Of a DNA stretch of 64,000 bases, positions 59,095 through 64,000 are shown piece by piece (the stretch's first letter is position 1; the number at the start of each line of letters is the position of its first letter). The notes below the pieces were generated by a model that did no database searches, was not told where the DNA came from, and worked only from the letters and a program-made list of their open reading frames with translations. A program made the translations under genes and the position numbers. The DNA comes from Gymnodinialimonas ulvae (GTDB lineage: Bacteria > Pseudomonadota > Alphaproteobacteria > Rhodobacterales > Rhodobacteraceae). The stretch covers positions 496,001-560,000 of the forward strand of contig NZ_JBBIFX010000003.1 of NCBI RefSeq assembly GCF_037543845.1, in the 5' to 3' direction.

Positions 59095-60879
59095 ATGGAG
59101 ATTACCCCGTTCCCCACATGGCCCGATGTCGCCTCGGGTCTGGTTGCCACCGCCGCCGGGCGCGCGCCTGCCGATCTGGTTGTGATCAACGCGCGCGTCG
59201 TTCTGGTGCAGACGCGCGAAGTGATGGACGGCTGGCAGGTTGCCATAAAACAAGGCCGTTTCGCCTATGTCGGACCGGATGCAGCGCATTGCATCGGGGA
59301 CGGGACGCAGGTTCAGGATCTTGACGGCAAATACCTGCTCCCCGGCCTCTGCGATGGGCACATGCATATCGAGTCAGGCATGCTGACGCCCGCCGAATTT
59401 GCCCGTGCCGTGATCCCGCACGGCACGACCAGCATGTTCACCGACCCCCACGAGATCGCCAATGTCTTCGGCCTGCGCGGGGTGCGGTTGATGCATGACG
59501 AGGCGTTGATGCAGCCCGTCAACATCTGGACGCAGATGCCCTCCTGCGCGCCCTCCGCGCCCGGATTGGAGACCACCGGCTACGAGATCGGTCCCGAAGA
59601 TGTGGCCGAGGCGATGGCCTGGCCCGGGATCATCGGCCTGGGCGAGATGATGAACTTTCCCGGTGTGGTGAACGGCAGCCAGCAGATGCTGGCCGAGATT
59701 GCCGAGACGCAGAAGGCCGGCAAGACCGTTGGCGGGCACTACGCCTCGCCCGATCTGGGCCCCGCGTTCCACGCTTATGCCGCCGGTGGCCCCGCCGATG
59801 ATCACGAAGGCACCAGTGAGACCGACGCGATTGCGCGGATGCGGCAAGGTATGCGGTCGATGATCCGCCTTGGGTCTGCGTGGTACGATATCGAAAGCCA
59901 GATCACCGCGATCACCGAACGTGGCCTCGACCCGCGCAACATGATCATCTGCACCGACGATTGCTTTGCCAAGACGCTGGTGGAGGAAGGGCATATGAAC
60001 CGCGCCGTGCGCCATGCGATTGAATGTGGGTGCGATCCGTTGATCGCGCTGCAGATGGCCACGATCAACGCCGCGACGCATTTCGGGTTGGAGCGCGAGA
60101 TTGGGCAGATTGCGCCGGGGCGGCGGGCGGATATGATCGTGACTTCCGATCTTGAGGCCCTGCCGATCGAGGCCGTCTATGGGCGCGGCGTGATGGTGGC
60201 CGAGGCGGGTCAGGTTCTGGTCGATTGCCCGCATCTGAAGTGGCCCGACGACACGCGCGCCTCCGTGCATCTCGGACGTGCATTGAAAGCGGCGGATTTC
60301 GAGATCCGGTCAGACGCCGAACGCGTCACCGCCAATGTGATCGGCGTGGTCGAAAACCAGGCACCCACCAAGGCGCTGATCAAGGACCTGCCGGTGCGGG
60401 ACGGCATCGTGGAGCCCGACGGTATCGCGCAGATCGCGTTGGTCGAACGGCATCGCGGCACGGGCGGCGTGGTCAACGGGTTTGTCAGTGGCTTTGGCTA
60501 CGGGCCGGGGATGGCGATGGCCTCAACGGTGGCGCACGACAGCCACCACATGATCGTCGTGGGCACAGACCGCGCGATGATGGCGCAGGCCGCGAACCGG
60601 TTGGCCGAGGTCGGTGGCGGCGTGACGCTGTGGCGCGACGGCGTGGAACAGGCGCTGGTGGAACTGCCTATCGCGGGCCTTATGTCAGATGCCCCTGCGG
60701 CGGAGGTCGCGGCGAAGGTCACGCGCCTGGTGGAAGCGATGGGTGATGCGGGATGCACGCTCAACAATGCCTATATGCAGCACTCGCTTTTGGCATTGGT
60801 CGTCATCCCGGAGTTGCGGATCAGCGACCTTGGGCTGGTGGACGTGCGGACGTTCGAATTAACGGAGGTTCTGCAGTGA
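59095..60879 (+). CDS. ade: Adenine deaminase (amidohydrolase superfamily)
   Basis: The 594-residue amidohydrolase, from ATG 59095, converts adenine to hypoxanthine plus ammonia. It carries LLPGLCDGHMHIESGMLTP (metal His pair), TTSMFTDPHEIANVFGLRG and GHYASPDLG. Further on are IICTDDCFAKTLVEEGHMNR and the C-terminal VAHDSHHMIVVGTD and GGGVTL blocks of bacterial adenine deaminases. Length is normal. Its stop overlaps the GTG of the next gene by 4 bp. With amn two genes downstream it forms an AMP-to-hypoxanthine route. Confidence 0.93.
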   Translation: MEITPFPTWPDVASGLVATAAGRAPADLVVINARVVLVQTREVMDGWQVAIKQGRFAYVGPDAAHCIGDGTQVQDLDGKYLLPGLCDGHMHIESGMLTPAEFARAVIPHGTTSMFTDPHEIANVFGLRGVRLMHDEALMQPVNIWTQMPSCAPSAPGLETTGYEIGPEDVAEAMAWPGIIGLGEMMNFPGVVNGSQQMLAEIAETQKAGKTVGGHYASPDLGPAFHAYAAGGPADDHEGTSETDAIARMRQGMRSMIRLGSAWYDIESQITAITERGLDPRNMIICTDDCFAKTLVEEGHMNRAVRHAIECGCDPLIALQMATINAATHFGLEREIGQIAPGRRADMIVTSDLEALPIEAVYGRGVMVAEAGQVLVDCPHLKWPDDTRASVHLGRALKAADFEIRSDAERVTANVIGVVENQAPTKALIKDLPVRDGIVEPDGIAQIALVERHRGTGGVVNGFVSGFGYGPGMAMASTVAHDSHHMIVVGTDRAMMAQAANRLAEVGGGVTLWRDGVEQALVELPIAGLMSDAPAAEVAAKVTRLVEAMGDAGCTLNNAYMQHSLLALVVIPELRISDLGLVDVRTFELTEVLQ

Positions 60880-61634
60880 GTTTCGCAGACGAGGTACGCG
60901 CGCGCTTACCCGAAGGCATGACCTTGCCAGAACCCTTCACGCAAACGTTCGACTGGCTGGAAGCACAAGGCTGGGGCGGGATATTCACCCGCCTCGATCA
61001 AGAAGCTTTCTCGTCTCGGTATCTGTCAATCTATCCGCCAGATGTCCGCGATGAATATGGCGCCAGCTTCGTTCTGTTCCGCTTCGAAGCTGGCCCGCCT
61101 CTCCATGATCCGCCGCCCCAGGCGATCGCCCGGATCACAACCATCGCAAAGATCGCAGGCGACGGTGGAACGCTGTCCTTCTGGCTCGACGACGACGGCA
61201 AGCAATGGATCACCGTTTTCAACCACGGCATCCCCCATGTGCTGACCGATGACCCAATCGTCGCGCTGCAATTTCTGGCCATCGGCTATTCGGAACCCGG
61301 TGCGTTGACCGACCCCAACGTTACGCCACTGGAGGCCCAGTACGGCGATCCGATCACCGTCCCCAAAGCATTTCAGGACTTCATCTCGGCGACCTTTGGC
61401 GTCTCGATTCCGGCGCGCGCTTCGGATCTGGGCATCGTAATCCCGCCGGAAAGCGCGCCTGATCCGCTGCGTGCCTGGCTGGACGAGGTCATGCCCGAAC
61501 CCGAGATCGGGGCCATTCCCGGCATGACGGCCGAAAACCCCTATATTGTCACTCCGGAACTCCGCGAAATTCTGGGCGATGCGGGCGTCGCCGCGCTGCG
61601 CCGGGTCTATGAATTTGTGATCGAGGAAGAATGA
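60876..61634 (+). CDS. Unknown protein coupled between ade and amn
   Basis: GTG 60876 behind GGAGG gives 252 residues, overlapping the ade stop and the amn start by 4 bp each. It starts MSFADEVRARLPEGMTLPEP and then FDWLEAQGWGG. The middle is strand-rich (YLSIYPPDVRDEYGASFVLF, LSFWLDDDGKQWITVFNHGI, then HVLTDDPIVALQFLAIGYSE), and the C-terminus is helical (VAALRRVYEFVIEEE). The plan of an acidic globular protein with WLDDDG...FLAIGY segments is loosely like SMI1/KNR4 proteins, but I do not recognise it with confidence. Its coupling predicts a role with the purine enzymes. Confidence 0.8.
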   Translation: MSFADEVRARLPEGMTLPEPFTQTFDWLEAQGWGGIFTRLDQEAFSSRYLSIYPPDVRDEYGASFVLFRFEAGPPLHDPPPQAIARITTIAKIAGDGGTLSFWLDDDGKQWITVFNHGIPHVLTDDPIVALQFLAIGYSEPGALTDPNVTPLEAQYGDPITVPKAFQDFISATFGVSIPARASDLGIVIPPESAPDPLRAWLDEVMPEPEIGAIPGMTAENPYIVTPELREILGDAGVAALRRVYEFVIEEE

Positions 61635-63112
61635 ACCAGAACACATCAAGAGTCCGCTCCCCCAATCAGGGCGAGCCACGCAGCTTCACAGATGCCGAGG
61701 CTGCCGTCGCATATTTGCAGAAATTGTACACGGAAGCCGCGGCGTTTTTGTGCGATCATTTCTCGTCCACACTGACCGAGGGCGCGCCGGAGGCCACGCG
61801 GTATCGGGCCTACTACCCCGAGGTCCGCATCCGTACGACCAGCTTCGCCGGCGTCGACAGCCGGTTGAGCTTTGGCCATGTGTCGGAGCCCGGCATTTAT
61901 GCAGCCACAATCTCGCGTCCGGATCTGTTTGAGAATTACCTTATCCAGCAGATTGGCCTTCTGCTGAAAAACCACGGTGTGCCGGTCAGTGTCGGCCCTT
62001 CGATGACACAGATGCCGGTACATTTTGCTGTCGCCAACGACAGCGCCATCACCGTCCCGCAGGAAGGCGCGGGAGAGTTCACACTGCGTGATGTATTCGA
62101 TGTTCCCGATCTGGCGACTACGAATGATGATATCGTCAACGGGACCGGCTTCACCTACGAGGACGGCGCACATCCGTTAGGGCCGTTCACGGCACAGCGC
62201 GTCGACTATTCGCTGGCGCGCCTGTCGCACTACACGGCCACGGACCCCAGCCATTTCCAGAACCACGTTCTGTTCACCAACTACCAGTTCTATGTCGACG
62301 AGTTCGAGGCCTATGCCCGCGCCCAATTGGCGGACCCGAACAGCGGCTATACCGGGTTTGTGGCGACGGGGAATATCGAGATCACCGATCCCGACACCCC
62401 GATCCAGCAACCGGCAAAGATGCCGCAGATGCCCACCTATCACCTCAAACGTGCCGATGGTGGCGGGATCACGCTGGTGAATATCGGGGTGGGGCCGTCG
62501 AATGCAAAAACGGCCACGGACCACATCGCCGTGCTGCGTCCGCATGCGTGGCTGATGGTTGGACATTGCGCAGGGCTGCGCAATTCGCAGCAACTTGGCG
62601 ACTTCGTGCTCGCCCATGCCTACCTGCGCGAAGACAAGGTTCTGGACGATGATCTGCCGCTTTGGGTCCCGGTCCCGGCGCTGGCGGAAATCCAGGTCGC
62701 GCTGGAGACCGCAGTGGCTGTCGTGACGCAGCTTGAAGGCTATGAATTAAAGCGGATCATGCGCACCGGCACGGTGGCCAGCTTCGACAATCGCAACTGG
62801 GAACTGCGGGACCAGACCGGCCCGGTACAACGGTTGAGCCAGTCGCGTGCCGTCGCCCTTGATATGGAAAGTGCCACGATTGCGGCCAACGGGTTCCGCT
62901 TCCGTGTCCCTTACGGCACGCTATTGTGCGTGTCCGACAAGCCACTCCACGGCGAATTGAAACTGCCCGGCATGGCGTCGGATTTCTACAAAACACAGGT
63001 CGCACGGCACCTTTTGATCGGAATTCGGGCCATGGAGCACCTGCGCGAGATGCCATTGGAGCGCCTTCATAGCCGGAAATTGCGCTCGTTCGAGGAAACC
63101 GCGTTCCTGTGA
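61631..63112 (+). CDS. amn: AMP nucleosidase
   Basis: The 493-residue enzyme hydrolyses AMP to adenine and ribose 5-phosphate. The N-terminal AMN domain (FTDAEAAVAYLQKLYTEAAA) precedes a nucleoside-phosphorylase-like catalytic domain. That domain has LVNIGVGPSNAKTATDHIAV, AWLMVGHCAGLRNSQQLGD and SRAVALDMESATIAANGFRF, the catalytic/ribose-binding DMES. C-terminal GELKLPGMASDFYKTQVARH is typical. Starts with ATGA overlap. Works upstream of Ade in salvage or adenylate control. Confidence 0.94.
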   Translation: MNQNTSRVRSPNQGEPRSFTDAEAAVAYLQKLYTEAAAFLCDHFSSTLTEGAPEATRYRAYYPEVRIRTTSFAGVDSRLSFGHVSEPGIYAATISRPDLFENYLIQQIGLLLKNHGVPVSVGPSMTQMPVHFAVANDSAITVPQEGAGEFTLRDVFDVPDLATTNDDIVNGTGFTYEDGAHPLGPFTAQRVDYSLARLSHYTATDPSHFQNHVLFTNYQFYVDEFEAYARAQLADPNSGYTGFVATGNIEITDPDTPIQQPAKMPQMPTYHLKRADGGGITLVNIGVGPSNAKTATDHIAVLRPHAWLMVGHCAGLRNSQQLGDFVLAHAYLREDKVLDDDLPLWVPVPALAEIQVALETAVAVVTQLEGYELKRIMRTGTVASFDNRNWELRDQTGPVQRLSQSRAVALDMESATIAANGFRFRVPYGTLLCVSDKPLHGELKLPGMASDFYKTQVARHLLIGIRAMEHLREMPLERLHSRKLRSFEETAFL

Positions 63113-63248
63113 ACGGACAAAAAACGCCGATGGCCCCTATATTTCTGCCCAAAACGCACACGAAGCGTTGTGTGGCACCACAATATTCGGTTAGCTTCCC
63201 GCCAACCGGCCCAAGGGCTCGGGGGATAGACAGCAGGAGAACAAACAC

Positions 63249-63539
63249 ATGGCAACCAAACCCATGACCAAAACGCAACTCGTCGCCGCACTGGCCGACG
63301 AGATGGGCGCAGACAAGAAAGCCGCAGGCGCAGCGCTTGACGCCGTGACCGCGATTGTCACCAAGGAAGTCGCCGCCGGCGGCGCCGTGACTCTTCCCGG
63401 GATCGGCAAAGTCTACTGCCGCGAGCGCCCTGAGCGCATGGTTCGCAACCCCGCCACGGGCGAGCAAATCAAGAAAGAAGCCGACAAGCAGGTCAAGATG
63501 ACCATTGCCAAGGCTCTGAAGGATTCGGTGAACGGCTAA
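63249..63539 (+). CDS. HU-family DNA-binding protein
   Basis: The 96-residue protein has the HU/IHF fold: MTKTQLVAALADEMGADKKA, AAGGAVTLPGIGKVYCRERP and the DNA-arm region ERMVRNPATGEQIKKEADKQ. It is a nucleoid-associated protein. It lies in its own unit, with a terminator 51 bp downstream of the stop and 136 bp of upstream space. Confidence 0.93.
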   Translation: MATKPMTKTQLVAALADEMGADKKAAGAALDAVTAIVTKEVAAGGAVTLPGIGKVYCRERPERMVRNPATGEQIKKEADKQVKMTIAKALKDSVNG

Positions 63540-63590
63540 GGCCGATGACCCCCGCTGGCGGCTGATTGCCGTCGGTTGGAAGACATGAGA

Positions 63591-63619
63591 GGGTCGCGTC
63601 ATCAGGGCGCGGCCCTTTT
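63591..63619 (+). terminator. Intrinsic terminator after the HU gene
   Basis: GGGTCGCG, a 9-nt loop, then CGCGGCCC followed by TTTT form an 8-bp stem with one G.U pair. Positioned 51 bp after the HU stop and before the EamA gene. Confidence 0.8.
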
Positions 63620-63637
63620 GCTTTGAAGGGACGAGTG

Positions 63638-64000
63638 ATGGACGTGCGCGCGGTTCTGATGGGTCTGACCTTTGCGCTGATCTGGTCGTCGGCCTTCACC
63701 TCGGCCCGGATCATTGTCGAAGCCGCGCCGCCCTTGTTTTCCTTGTCCGCACGGTTCGCGATCTCGGGCCTGATCGGCGTCTCGATTGCATTCGCGCTGG
63801 GACAACGGTTCAACCTGACCCGCAATCAATGGCGCGCGGTCTTGATCTTCGGCTTGTGCCAGAATGCGATTTATCTTGGCCTGAACTTCGTGGCCATGCA
63901 GACGATTGAGGCGTCACTGGCTGCGATCATCGCCTCGACCATGCCGCTTCTTGTGGCGCTTGCGAATTGGACAATTTTCAAGGAACGCCTTCCGATGATG
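63638..64000 (+). CDS. EamA/DMT-family transporter, N-terminal part (runs off the right edge)
   Basis: ATG 63638 (GAAGGGA upstream) opens MDVRAVLMGLTFALIWSSAF, the classical start of EamA drug/metabolite transporters. SARFAISGLIGVSIAFALGQ and LGLNFVAMQTIEASLAAIIA follow. 121 codons and four helices are visible before the window ends. The substrate is unknown. Confidence 0.88.
   Translation, partial: MDVRAVLMGLTFALIWSSAFTSARIIVEAAPPLFSLSARFAISGLIGVSIAFALGQRFNLTRNQWRAVLIFGLCQNAIYLGLNFVAMQTIEASLAAIIASTMPLLVALANWTIFKERLPMM

Overview
The window is a chromosomal segment of a GC-rich alphaproteobacterium, almost certainly a marine member of the Rhodobacterales (roseobacter group). The evidence is the gene content and protein style: an MCTIC-type M10/RTX protease, Hint-domain and choice-of-anchor proteins, DgcN/DgcA, an SOS box of the GTTC-N7-GTTC type, and intergenic hairpins of a kind familiar from this group. 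Genus cannot be read from the sequence. No tRNA, rRNA, CRISPR array, insertion sequence or prophage was seen.

Layout. 0-3 kb (minus): S41 protease start, EnvC-like activator and gpmI. 3-16 kb: a surface and secretion region. It holds an M10 serralysin-like RTX protease, a translationally coupled operon of two glycosyltransferases and a sulfotransferase-like protein, a second large RTX protein, and capsule export genes kpsT-kpsE diverging from kpsM. 16-20.7 kb: rlmH, rsfS and smc. 20.7-22.5 kb: a lower-GC islet with a NYN-domain protein (apparent CTG start, preceded by a short leader ORF and a terminator hairpin) diverging from a coiled-coil/winged-helix protein across a 42-bp perfect palindrome. 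22.5-30.4 kb: hairpin repeats, an orphan ParB-like protein with a hairpin over its ribosome binding site, a lytic transglycosylase, late cobalamin genes, a glutathionyl-hydroquinone reductase and a CGNR regulator. 30.5-34.7 kb: dgcN-dgcA, a secreted esterase and D-amino-acid transaminase, followed by a promoter-to-terminator unit with no clear gene. 34.8-43.4 kb: a small RTX protein, an imuB with its own SOS box but no imuA or dnaE2 beside it, a second lytic transglycosylase and RNase R. 43.4-49 kb: dapE and dapD bracketing a pair of Hint-domain genes. 49-51 kb: four small tandem lipoprotein genes, the last broken by an amber codon. 51-58 kb: acyltransferase, LOG protein, two small outer-membrane barrels, MepA, an MFS transporter, thioesterase, YggT and secreted MsrA. 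58-64 kb: an adenine deaminase / unknown / AMP nucleosidase operon, HU and the start of an EamA transporter.

Themes. Peptidoglycan turnover recurs: CtpA-like protease, EnvC, two MltB-type enzymes, MepA, DapD/DapE, and D-glutamate and D-amino-acid handling by DgcN/DgcA/Dat. Cell-surface and secreted products also recur: RTX proteins, capsule export, glycosyltransferases, Hint proteins, lipoproteins and barrels.

The least explained pieces are the NYN/winged-helix islet with its palindrome and leader, the 41-bp repeat pair whose hairpin stems co-vary, the unit at 34.4-34.7 kb, the unknown middle gene of the purine salvage operon, and the Hint protein lacking its nucleophile.
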